Source of the DNA: Desulfovibrio subterraneus
Lineage (GTDB): Bacteria; Desulfobacterota; Desulfovibrionia; Desulfovibrionales; Desulfovibrionaceae
Reading direction: 5' to 3'
Length of the DNA: 64,000 bases
Assembly: GCF_013340285.1 (NCBI RefSeq)
Contig: NZ_BLVO01000005.1
Coordinates: 62,001 to 126,000, forward strand
A model generated the notes under the pieces. It worked only from the letters and a program-made list of their open reading frames with translations, made no database searches and was not told where the DNA came from. Positions 33,910 through 41,419 of the stretch are shown here, one piece after another. The translations under genes were made by a program, and so were the position numbers. Within the stretch, counting starts at the first letter, position 1, and each line of letters begins with the position of its first letter.

Positions 33910-35331
33910 TTACCGTTGGCTGGCGGGGGCTGCGATTTGAACATCCTGCAGCTCCCAATAGTTTTTGTAGGTGGAAAGAATCCATTTCCTGTCAGGATCA
34001 TGCAGATGCCGGAAGAAAACGGGACGCGGGGCTACGGGCGAGGCCGTAACGGTGATGCTGCCGTTGCTGCCTGCTTCAAGGGCTTTTTGGTATTGATCCG
34101 AAACAATGGCGCGGTGCGTGGCAAAATTCCCGTTGAAGGTGTTGATGATGATGTTGAGGGAATTGGGCATGAGAAGCACTGCGGCAGCGAGACACCAGCA
34201 CAGCACTCGGTGATGCCTGCGGGCCAGAGCCGTAACCCGCCCGGAAAGGCGGGGGGCAATGTACACGGCGTAAAAGGCCAGACAGGACAACAGCACGTCC
34301 GTGTAAATGGCGTTGTTGATTCGCGCGTAGGGGTGTTTTCCTGATGACCATATGGAAACGAAGTAGTCCCAGAAGAAGCAGAGCCAGATAACGGCAAATG
34401 CCAGAATGGCATTGTTCCGGTTCGACCATGCGGGAATGAGGTTCCCCTGAAAGAGGGATTTCAGAAAGGGAGCTGCGGCGGCAATGAAGATGAGGAAGGG
34501 AGAGAGCACAAGCCATTTGAATGCTTCAAATCCACCGCCAAGTGCGCGCAGGCTGGTTATGCCGAACCAGACAAGCAGGGAGGGATGTCGGCTGTCTGCT
34601 GCAGCACGCGCAAAATTGCCGGGAGCAAAGGTGGCTATGCAACTGAGCACAAGGGCCAGCAAAGCATAGGCGAGATAGGTCTTTCTGTTCGCATTGCGGT
34701 GCAATACGGCGATAACTGCTGCGGCAAGCATTATCGTCACAGTGCTGAACATGGTTACTTCATTGCAGCCTGTGGCAACGGCAATGCACAGTATTGTGGC
34801 TGCGTGGAAAAGCCAGGATCGTGACGTGCCGTCGGAAAGAAGGGACATTGATCCGAGAAGAATGATGAATGCGTTGAACGCGATCTGGTACGTGAAGCCG
34901 CCGGACATCCAGTAGATGCCTTGGGCAGGCGAGACGTAACCGGAAAAATAGGTGGCGCAAAAGGCAGCCGTCAGGAACAGGGAGATGCTCCTGCTCTGTC
35001 TGAAGAAGCTTGTGATAAAGTAGTAAGCTCCGCCTGCAAAGCCCAGAATGAGAAAGACCGGGAGGAACTGGTATATGGCAATATGCGGGTTCAGTGTCCC
35101 AAGAACGGGAATGAACAGGTTGGATGCGAAGCGGCCCGACCAGATATTGTAAAACGAGGAATAGTACTCAAGAAACGGTATGCTTCTGATTTTCAGCGGA
35201 TAAGAATAGTCGTCCGCTACGGGATATACAAGAAACGACAGAGAGCACAGTACGAGGATGTATATGAAGAACCCAATGTACAGAGCGCGATGATGCGTTG
35301 TTTCTGTTGTAATTGCTGGAGTGGTTGTCAT
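33910..35331 (-). CDS. Multi-pass membrane protein, GtrC-like glycosyltransferase (DUF6056 type)
   Basis: A 473-residue protein with about 10-12 hydrophobic segments. The early periplasmic loop has ADDYSYP followed by YNIWSGRF, the pattern seen in DUF6056 and other serotype-converting Gtr(type) glycosyltransferases (acidic pair after helix 1, then W.GRF). A C-terminal soluble tail of about 80 residues follows. By analogy with phage and chromosomal gtr cassettes it would move a sugar from a lipid carrier onto a surface polymer outside the membrane. The specific sugar and acceptor are unknown. No clear ribosome-binding site is seen at ATG 35331. Confidence 0.8.
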   Translation of the reverse strand: MTTTPAITTETTHHRALYIGFFIYILVLCSLSFLVYPVADDYSYPLKIRSIPFLEYYSSFYNIWSGRFASNLFIPVLGTLNPHIAIYQFLPVFLILGFAGGAYYFITSFFRQSRSISLFLTAAFCATYFSGYVSPAQGIYWMSGGFTYQIAFNAFIILLGSMSLLSDGTSRSWLFHAATILCIAVATGCNEVTMFSTVTIMLAAAVIAVLHRNANRKTYLAYALLALVLSCIATFAPGNFARAAADSRHPSLLVWFGITSLRALGGGFEAFKWLVLSPFLIFIAAAAPFLKSLFQGNLIPAWSNRNNAILAFAVIWLCFFWDYFVSIWSSGKHPYARINNAIYTDVLLSCLAFYAVYIAPRLSGRVTALARRHHRVLCWCLAAAVLLMPNSLNIIINTFNGNFATHRAIVSDQYQKALEAGSNGSITVTASPVAPRPVFFRHLHDPDRKWILSTYKNYWELQDVQIAAPASQR

Positions 35332-35481
35332 GATTTGATATTTGGGAAGAGGTTGAAGACGGAATCTGCCCTTTATATGGTAAGGTTTTAGTCAAGTCCA
35401 GAATGTTGTCCATTCCTGCGTTGAACGAAACCATGCTGACCATTGGCTTCATGCAGAGGGCTGCGGAGGCCATGCACCCTA

Positions 35482-35582
35482 GATCATATCTGGCCCCGGA
35501 AGATCATGTCGGACCCAGAAAGAGTATGTCGGACCCAGAAAGAGTATGTCGGACAAGAAGAATTGTGTCGGACCACGGAGGA
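35482..35582. repeat. 20-bp tandem repeat, five copies
   Basis: Five head-to-tail 20-base units with consensus gagtatgtcggacccagaaa, the central three closest. They lie in the 459-base gap between the gtr cassette and the peroxiredoxin gene, about 150 bases upstream of the cassette. I see no protein-like frame across them. Confidence 0.85.
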
Positions 35583-35654
35583 ATCAAGACGGGCTTGGGG
35601 CGCGGATTCTGGGGTTGGGGTGCTGCGTAGGCACAGGCTCAAATGATCATAAGA

Positions 35655-35688
35655 AAGAGGAGGCACCGTGCGGTGTCCCCTCTTTTCC
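35655..35688. terminator. Probable terminator downstream of the peroxiredoxin gene
   Basis: AAGAGGAGGCACC and GGTGTCCCCTCTT pair with one mismatch and one G-T over GTGC. The flank read on the minus strand is TTTCTT. It lies about 100 bases beyond the peroxiredoxin stop. Confidence 0.5.
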
Positions 35689-35790
35689 CGTAACTCTCTT
35701 CTGGAACGATGGTCATTCTCCCCGATACCTTCAACCTGTTGCCGCGTAACCGGTATGGAAAGCTGCAGCGAAGGCGGGTGAGTGGCTTTC

Positions 35791-36438
35791 TTAGCGCAGC
35801 GCTTTCAGCGCGTTCACCACATCAACAGGATCAGCGCGCAGGGTGTAATCTTCGTGAACAAAGGCCCACGCGACAGTGCCGTTGGTGTCGATAACAAAGG
35901 TGGCAGCCAGCGGCAGGTCATAGCGGCCCTGACCGTTGTGCTTGTCCAGATCGATGCCGAATCCGCTGTATACGGTGCGCAGTTCGTCCGACACGGAGAA
36001 GACAATGCCAATTTCGCGGGCGTACTCGGAATTGATGTCGGAGAGCACGTCAAAGGCCAGTGCGTTCTTTTCGGCGGTGGAAAGTGAGTTATCCGGCTGC
36101 TCCGGGGTTATGGCTATCAGGGTTGCGCCTTGCGCCGTGATTTCCGGCAGTGCAGCCTGATATGCGCGCAGTTCTATGTTGCAATATGGGCACCAGCCGC
36201 CACGGTAAAAGGTGATCACAACGGGGCCGTTTGCGAGAAACGATGAAAGGCTTTTCGTCTTGCCGTTCTGGTTGGGCAGGGTGAACTCTTTCAAGGTGTC
36301 GCCGACCTTGGGCGCATTTTCCACCATGTGCGATTCGATGAGCAGGGAAAGCTCGGCGGACATGATTTTGCGGGCTGTCTCCGGAATTCTGGCAGTGCTC
36401 TGGGCCTTCTGCTCTGCGAGTTGCTGCGTAAGGGTCAT
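35791..36438 (-). CDS. Peroxiredoxin-like protein (AhpC/TSA fold)
   Basis: A 215-residue thioredoxin-fold peroxidase-like protein. The active-site region is FYRGGWCPYCNIELRAY, a CXXC in place of the single peroxidatic Cys of classical AhpC. Such proteins reduce peroxides or act as thiol oxidoreductases. The N-terminal 45 residues are helical. AAGGAG lies 7 bases before ATG 36438. It is divergent from a TetR-family gene, with a pair of dyads between them, so it is very likely the regulated target. No signal peptide, so cytosolic. Confidence 0.9.
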   Translation of the reverse strand: MTLTQQLAEQKAQSTARIPETARKIMSAELSLLIESHMVENAPKVGDTLKEFTLPNQNGKTKSLSSFLANGPVVITFYRGGWCPYCNIELRAYQAALPEITAQGATLIAITPEQPDNSLSTAEKNALAFDVLSDINSEYAREIGIVFSVSDELRTVYSGFGIDLDKHNGQGRYDLPLAATFVIDTNGTVAWAFVHEDYTLRADPVDVVNALKALR

Positions 36439-36484
36439 GCTGTGCTCCTTGTGTTTGAGCGGATTGCGAGTTGTTCTATGATCA

Positions 36485-36552
36485 ACTTGAATGTTCGTTA
36501 AAGTTATGGATGGCAAAAGCTCTTGTCAACAGCTTTTTGAATGTTTATTCAA
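36485..36552. promoter_or_regulatory. Pair of TetR-type operator candidates
   Basis: Dyad 1, ACTTGAA-TGTTCG-TTAAAGT (36485-36504, one mismatch), and dyad 2, TTGAAT-GTTT-ATTCAA (36537-36552, perfect), share TTGAATGTT and lie in the peroxiredoxin/tetR gap. Their size and placement fit binding by the adjacent regulator. Confidence 0.6.
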
Positions 36553-36608
36553 GTTCAAGGGCAGAACGCATCGGACCCTGAGTCCGGATTCAAATATCGG
36601 GGGTAGTT

Positions 36609-37175
36609 ATGGCCAGGGCGCAATATGACAGGGATGATATTCTCGACAGGGCACTCGAACTGTTCTGGATGAACGGTTTTAACGGTTCATCCATGCAGCA
36701 GGTGGTGGAAAAAACGGGGCTCAAGCCCGGTTCCATCTATTTCTCCTTCGGGAACAAGGAGGCGCTGTTCAAGGAAGCGCTTGAGCGCTACGCCCAACGG
36801 AATCTCGGGAAGATCCGCACAACGCTGGATGCCGCCCCGAGCGTGGGCGAAGGCATTTGCCGGATTCTGGATGGTATGGCCCTTGAGCCTGAGCGGAATA
36901 GATTTCTCAGCTGTTTTCTGGTCAAGACTCAACTGGAACTGGCACATGACGGAAACGAACTCTACGCGGTGGCAGCCGCTGCCCTGCGTGATGTGGAAGC
37001 GCTGTTTCAAAGCACTCTGGAGCGCGAATATGATGGTGAGACGAGTCGCGCACGTGCGGCCAGTATAATGCTGCATATTTTCGGGATGCGTGTGTACGGT
37101 TATGGCGAGGATCCGGTATCCCGCACGCGTGCGGCACTGCGCGAAGGCCTGCCTTGGCTCCCGTGGTCTGACTAG
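36609..37175 (+). CDS. TetR/AcrR-family transcriptional repressor
   Basis: A 188-residue regulator. The N-terminal helix-turn-helix is typical (ILDRALELFWMNGFNGSSMQQVVEKTGLKPGSIYFSFGNKEALF, residues about 11-54). The C-terminal helical domain would bind an unknown ligand; Cys99 in LSCFLV may be redox-relevant. ATG 36609 is preceded by a weak GGGGG. It is divergent from the peroxiredoxin-like gene, which it probably represses. Confidence 0.92.
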   Translation: MARAQYDRDDILDRALELFWMNGFNGSSMQQVVEKTGLKPGSIYFSFGNKEALFKEALERYAQRNLGKIRTTLDAAPSVGEGICRILDGMALEPERNRFLSCFLVKTQLELAHDGNELYAVAAAALRDVEALFQSTLEREYDGETSRARAASIMLHIFGMRVYGYGEDPVSRTRAALREGLPWLPWSD

Positions 37176-37204
37176 TCTGGCACCTGTGACAGACTCATGG
37201 CACC

Positions 37205-37292
37205 ACAACGAAAAAAGCCTCGATCTTGCGATCGAGGCTTTTGTTCTCGTGGCGTCCCCAAGGGGATTTGAACCCCTGTCGCCTGCGTGAAA
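37205..37292 (-). repeat. Left 88-bp direct repeat: att site with tRNA-Glu 3' half
   Basis: Identical over 88 bases to 38702-38789. It contains the terminator hairpin AAAGCCTCGATC/GATCGAGGCTTT and the 3' part of tRNA-Glu from CCA (37250) to the anticodon loop (37292). Beyond 37292 the sequence departs from the tRNA, so this copy is a truncated gene remnant made by site-specific integration. Confidence 0.92.
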
Positions 37293-38701
37293 ATAGGGTC
37301 CCTTATGCAAATAAAGTTAAATTTTGGTTGCTTTTGTCTCGGGAATGCGTGTCTGGCACGGATTCTGGCATTTAGCAGACATGTTTTAATGGCACCCTAC
37401 AGCAGGGGAATTTGCGTTGGAGATGAAAACATCGTGAAATTGGATATAGTGCGAGATACCTTGATTTGCTTTGTGTGCGCTTCCTTGGTGGTAGTCTTTT
37501 CGACCGTGGCTGAGAATTTGAGGTCAATAATCTCGTCCAGATTCTTATCCTGCATTTTGTCGAGGAACTTTGTATCCAGAACTTCGGCCCAGAATTCGCT
37601 GGCTCCGCTTTTGAACTGCCATTTGGATCTTTCCGGCGAAAGATAGATGATTGAGACCACCTTGTCGTCGCTTTCCACTGTCACCTCGTCTTCGGGCTGA
37701 GCAATAAAATACGGACGCTCTTTTTTGGTGATGGTGACCGTAGCGAGTCCTGGTTGTTGGATTTCCATAGCTTCCAAACCGGCAAATTCTAAGAGAAACG
37801 TCATTTCGTCCAGAGATCTGCGAAGCTCATTATTCTCAACAAGGCGTTGCAATTTTTCTGTGGCCTCTTTGTCGAGCTCAAGCTTCTTAATGTGCTCTCG
37901 AAGCTGTTCCTTTTTGCCTTTTGCTTTTTTAATAAGATCGATGAGGAGCTCGAAGAGTAGCATGGGCACTTTGGCGAATGATTTTGCGTCGATTCCAAAA
38001 AAGGACATTATGGCAAGCCAGAATGCAATGTCATTTTTACCCTGAGGTGAAAGCGCATATTCAAGCATTCCTTTAAATGAGCTGGGCTGCTCAGCTTGAA
38101 CTTCAAGATTTGTAGCGTGTCCGAGAAGGAACCTATTCGTGCGCTTGAATGAGCGGTCGAATCCGAGAAGGGAACGGGCGTAGAGTTCGGCGTTGATGGA
38201 ATGCTTTTCAGTGGCCTCGCCCGAATATTTAAGATGTAGCGAACCGGCAGCAGGTTCTTGAGGCGTGTCTCCAAACAGGGATAATTGCACCGGACTCCCT
38301 CCCTTTTGAATGTCATTGGTTGGATATTAGTTTGCCTATAGCGCATGCCTTTCAGAAAGTTAAGCCATTTTGACAAGGTTGAGAGAGAAAATGTCAGTAA
38401 TGGCAGGAGTTGTGTAAGGTTTTACGAAAAAAAAGGAAGGCGACTACCGTCCCTTCAACTCATACATATTAAGTCGGGAGGCTAGCTTTTCCTGCCGCAT
38501 TTCTTCCTGACAACGCTTTTGGAAAGCGTGCCATCAAGAACGCGTCTACTCGTTAGTTCCAGTAAGTCTTTCGGGGATGGAGGCTATATCCGGTGATAGG
38601 AGCAGAGCACCCGTGTCGTGGGAGATCTGGAAACGGCTTTAGAGAGAACGGGAAGTGTTTTAGGGAAAAATTACACATCGATTAGGCGCCTGACGGCTGA
38701 A
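37293..38701. mobile_element. Small genomic island in tRNA-Glu, single cargo gene, no integrase
   Basis: DNA between two perfect 88-bp direct repeats of the tRNA-Glu 3' half; one repeat plus interior is 1497 bp. The interior is visibly more AT-rich than the flanks. It holds one gene (37397-38290) and about 410 bases of non-coding sequence (38291-38701) in which I see no further gene, repeat or RNA. No recombinase is present, so the element is either a deletion remnant of a larger island or moves with a helper integrase. Confidence 0.85.
37397..38290 (-). CDS. Island cargo protein of unknown function with membrane segment and coiled coil
   Basis: A 297-residue protein that I do not recognise. 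The GTG start is supported by a strong ribosome-binding site (GGGAGGGAG, 5 bases upstream). Visible layout: N-terminal mixed domain (1-85; SLHLKYSGEA, LLGFDRSFKRTNRFL), a hydrophobic segment (about 86-117, AFWLAIMSFFGI then VPMLLFELLIDLI), a Lys/Glu-rich coiled coil (about 118-160), and a C-terminal beta-rich domain (about 180-290). Codon use and base content are more AT-rich than neighbours, as for acquired DNA. It is the only gene of the tRNA-Glu island. A host-defence or phage-interference role is possible for lone island cargo, but nothing in the sequence proves it. Confidence 0.78.
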   Translation of the reverse strand: MQLSLFGDTPQEPAAGSLHLKYSGEATEKHSINAELYARSLLGFDRSFKRTNRFLLGHATNLEVQAEQPSSFKGMLEYALSPQGKNDIAFWLAIMSFFGIDAKSFAKVPMLLFELLIDLIKKAKGKKEQLREHIKKLELDKEATEKLQRLVENNELRRSLDEMTFLLEFAGLEAMEIQQPGLATVTITKKERPYFIAQPEDEVTVESDDKVVSIIYLSPERSKWQFKSGASEFWAEVLDTKFLDKMQDKNLDEIIDLKFSATVEKTTTKEAHTKQIKVSRTISNFTMFSSPTQIPLL

Positions 38702-38789
38702 CAACGAAAAAAGCCTCGATCTTGCGATCGAGGCTTTTGTTCTCGTGGCGTCCCCAAGGGGATTTGAACCCCTGTCGCCTGCGTGAAAG
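38702..38789 (-). repeat. Right 88-bp direct repeat: att site within intact tRNA-Glu
   Basis: The second copy of the perfect 88-bp repeat. Here it continues into the 5' half of tRNA-Glu, so this side regenerates the full tRNA with its own terminator hairpin (38709-38739). Confidence 0.92.
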
Positions 38790-38824
38790 GCAGGTGTCCT
38801 GGGCCAGGCTAGACGATGGGGACG
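38747..38824 (-). tRNA. tRNA-Glu (anticodon TTC)
   Basis: Minus strand reads GTCCCCATCGTCTAGCC at the 5' end. The anticodon stem-loop is CCTGC-CTTTCAC-GCAGG (anticodon TTC). The T arm is AGGGG-TTCAAAT-CCCCT, and the acceptor ends TGGGGAC-G-CCA with CCA encoded. It is very close to the E. coli tRNA-Glu pattern. It is followed by a perfect terminator hairpin. The gene is the integration target of the adjacent island. Confidence 0.95.
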
Positions 38825-38920
38825 CTTGGTTGTTTCCGCCTCAGAGGTATTCCCTGCAGCGGAGACGCACTTTTATGGAACAGTGCGTGGAAAGTCAAGC
38901 GGATTTTTTACAGCCCTATT

Positions 38921-39391
38921 TTATTCTTCGGAAGCAGCGGCAGCAGGAGTCTCAGCACCCATGCGGCGGCTGCGCTTTTTCAGGCGCTTCATCTGCTTGC
39001 GGGCAGCGGCGCGGGTTGCGTTGTCCGAGGTGTCGGCAAGCAGGGAACGCAGAAATTTGATTTCCGCCTTGGCTTTACCGGTGGCAGAGGTTGCGGTGCA
39101 TTCGCTAGCGGCAAAGGCGGGCAGGCGAACGGGCTTTGCCTTGGCGGCAGGAGCTTCGGCCTTTTTTGCAGCCTTTTTGGGCGCGGCGGCTTTGGGTGCT
39201 TCTGCCTTGGCAGGGGCAGCGCCACCCATGGCTTCCTGAATGGCCTCGATGAGCGGGCCTTTGTTCAGGCTGGAGATGCCTTTGATCTGAGGGAATTGGG
39301 TGCTCGCCAGTTCCCGCAGTTCCTTGACGGTCATCTTGTCGAGGGGTTTGTCTGCGGGGTTGAGGGTTGCCGGGGTCTGGGTCTCACTCAT
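38921..39391 (-). CDS. Rho termination factor N-domain protein with basic Ala/Lys tail
   Basis: A 156-residue protein. Residues about 17-55 match the Rho N-terminal helical domain (DKMTVKELRELASTQFP, NKGPLIEAIQEAM). A long Ala/Lys/Pro linker follows (58-88), then a helical basic segment with ARKQMKRLKKRSRRMG. This suggests a nucleic-acid-binding protein. AAGGAG precedes ATG 39391. The function is unknown; small SAP/Rho-N proteins of this shape are often near DNA or RNA metabolism genes. Its stop is 96 bases from the tRNA-Glu 5' end. Confidence 0.82.
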   Translation of the reverse strand: MSETQTPATLNPADKPLDKMTVKELRELASTQFPQIKGISSLNKGPLIEAIQEAMGGAAPAKAEAPKAAAPKKAAKKAEAPAAKAKPVRLPAFAASECTATSATGKAKAEIKFLRSLLADTSDNATRAAARKQMKRLKKRSRRMGAETPAAAASEE

Positions 39392-39420
39392 CTGTCATCT
39401 CCTTCGTGTCTGTGTCGCTG

Positions 39421-39873
39421 CTATTCCGCCTCATCGAACATGCGGACGTATTTTTCGTAACAGCGTGTTACCGGCGATGCCGGATCGAGTTTGCCGAGCA
39501 GATTTCCCAGCCGTGCCGGTCTTGGCGGCAGAGCGGGAATGTAGCGCTCGATGGACGGCATGTTCAGCTCGTCCAGCGCAGGTTTGCCCATGAGCAGGTC
39601 AACCTGCACCCTGTCGAAGAAAGGTTCGTCCAAAAACGCATTCACCCGTTCGATGATCTCATAGGTGTAATAGGTCAGCTCCTGCTGCGCCATATTATCC
39701 TCCGCACCTATGATCAGGGTGGTCTTGCGATGCCCGAGCGGAATGGCGAGAAGTCTGAGCTCTTCCCCCATTACCATATCCCAGTTGCGCCACAGTTGCG
39801 CAAGCTTGAAGCCGGTTCCCGCGCCTTTGCGCTGGAGCAGGCGGTCTAGCGCCTCGCCGATGCGTTGTTCCAT
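39421..39873 (-). CDS. DUF721/DciA-like protein
   Basis: A 150-residue protein with the DUF721 pattern: IGEALDRLLQRKG, LAQLWRNWDMVMGEEL, HRKTTLIIGAEDNMAQQELTYY-type strand/helix order. DciA proteins of this family load the replicative helicase DnaB in bacteria that lack DnaC. The start is uncertain: ATG 39873 fits the family boundary; an in-frame ATG at 40002 would add 43 non-conserved residues. No good ribosome-binding site is seen for either. It lies 29 bases upstream of the Rho-N gene, so they may be co-transcribed. Confidence 0.8.
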   Translation of the reverse strand: MEQRIGEALDRLLQRKGAGTGFKLAQLWRNWDMVMGEELRLLAIPLGHRKTTLIIGAEDNMAQQELTYYTYEIIERVNAFLDEPFFDRVQVDLLMGKPALDELNMPSIERYIPALPPRPARLGNLLGKLDPASPVTRCYEKYVRMFDEAE

Positions 39874-40059
39874 ATTGATCCGCCCGTCAGGGCAAAAAAC
39901 TGTCCGGCCTGCAACTGTGTCTGCTGCAGATGCACAAGGTTGCAGGCTTGGGCCGCGTACGGGAGTGTCCACTCTCCTGAACTGCGGAGTATCGTTCAAC
40001 ATATGCCGACAGCATTGATACTGTCAACGAACCGGTCCGGAAGGGATTTTCTTCACAAT

Positions 40060-41103
40060 TCAGGATTGCGCGGCGGACCGGCCAAGAGCGTTCTGCAGGT
40101 CTTCGCCCATGCGCTGTATATAGTGGTAGAAGGCCAGCACCTGCACCAGTTCGCGGGCGGAAAAACGCTTGGTGGCGCCTGATTCCCGCAACTCTTCAAG
40201 CTTGCGGTCGGCCTTGTCCAGCAGGGCGCGCAGCGAATTTACATCCGGCTCGCGGTCTTCGCCTAGCGCGGTCATGGCCACGCGTGATGCCGTGACCACG
40301 GCGCGTATCTCCGGCGCCATGAGCAGGTTGTAACCACCCTCGCGCATATCCAGCACGGTACGCAGCATGCCCGTAAGGTGGCGTGCGCATTGCTCCAGCA
40401 CCACGATCTGCTTGTCCATCAGAGTGGCGTTGTCATCAAAGAGTGGTGATTCATGGCGCAGCATCTTGCGGAACAGACCACGGTTGGCGGCGATATCCTT
40501 GAGCAGCGGTTCCAGCGTCGCTTCCGTGGTGGTGGCGGTGGTGCCGAGAAAATCTTCAACCAGCGCGGCATATATGTCGGATGCGCGGGTAAACTGCGTC
40601 TGCAGCCGCACCTCAAGCGCTTCGCCCACGCGGGCGGGCAGAATCCAGATGGAAACCACATAGGAGCACAGCACGCCGATGGTTATTTCCACCACGCGCA
40701 TCAGGCTGAACACGACGCGGTTTTCGGCACCGAGGCTGGCAATGAGCACGATGGATACGGTTATGGCCGCCATGCGGTAACGCGGATTGTGCCGTGTCAT
40801 GTAGGCGCAAAAAGCCACTGAGCAGAACAGGGCGATGGCTGTTCCCAGCGGAGTTTCGGGAAGCAGGACAATGCCGAGTATCCCGATGAGCGCACCCACG
40901 GCGGTTCCGGTAAAGCGGTACCAGCACATGTGGATGGATTCAGCCACGTTCACCTGCATGACGATGACGGAAGAAACCACCGCCCACATGCCGAACTTGG
41001 GGTCGAGCAGGGAGGCGATGACAAGGGCGAGCAGGGCGGCAATGCCTGTTTTTATGCCGTGGCGGACGTGAGCCGCAGTGGAGTCCAAATCTGACAGGGG
41101 CAT
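40060..41103 (-). CDS. FUSC-type membrane protein (aromatic acid exporter family)
   Basis: A 347-residue inner-membrane protein. The N-terminal half has about six hydrophobic segments with HGIKTGIAALLALVIAS, PKFGMWAVVSSVIVMQ and YRFTGTAVGALIGI, the pattern of the FUSC/ArAE (AaeB/YccS-like) family. The C-terminal half is a cytosolic helical domain. Relatives export aromatic acids or fusaric acid. ATG 41103 is chosen because the family pattern starts there; it lacks a clear ribosome-binding site, so translation start is not firm. Confidence 0.85.
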   Translation of the reverse strand: MPLSDLDSTAAHVRHGIKTGIAALLALVIASLLDPKFGMWAVVSSVIVMQVNVAESIHMCWYRFTGTAVGALIGILGIVLLPETPLGTAIALFCSVAFCAYMTRHNPRYRMAAITVSIVLIASLGAENRVVFSLMRVVEITIGVLCSYVVSIWILPARVGEALEVRLQTQFTRASDIYAALVEDFLGTTATTTEATLEPLLKDIAANRGLFRKMLRHESPLFDDNATLMDKQIVVLEQCARHLTGMLRTVLDMREGGYNLLMAPEIRAVVTASRVAMTALGEDREPDVNSLRALLDKADRKLEELRESGATKRFSARELVQVLAFYHYIQRMGEDLQNALGRSAAQS

Positions 41104-41419
41104 GGGCGTTTGGTGGGGGTTAATGTTATACCGGCGGGCCGGCAAAAGGGAAACCGCAAACCCGACCCGCAAGGCTCTAATCGCAGTCCGCTTTGCTGGC
41201 AAGGATACTTTTCCGAGAGCATATTTTCTGAGGCCACTTTGCTAAAGACACTTTGTTAAGCATACGTTGCAACGGGAAAATGATAGTGCGCGCTCAGGGG
41301 ATATGCTATGCATACAGCAAATACCGGCAAACGAACAGCCCCGGCACTTGAAGGCGTTTTACGCAGGACCCGAGCCAAGCATGCGCAGCACGAAAACGCA
41401 GGCGCACAGGAGGTGTATC

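Noticed and set aside
35403-35646. Small plus-strand protein across the 20-bp repeats
   Set aside because: No ribosome-binding site, and the frame exists because the repeat lacks stops in two frames. The product is repeat-derived and not protein-like.
37250-37292. Second tRNA-Glu gene
   Set aside because: Only the 3' half is present; it lacks the D arm, half of the anticodon arm and the 5' acceptor strand. It is an att remnant.
38291-38701. Remnant integrase or small RNA in the island's non-coding part
   Set aside because: I looked for a tyrosine-recombinase-like frame and for strong hairpins and found neither.
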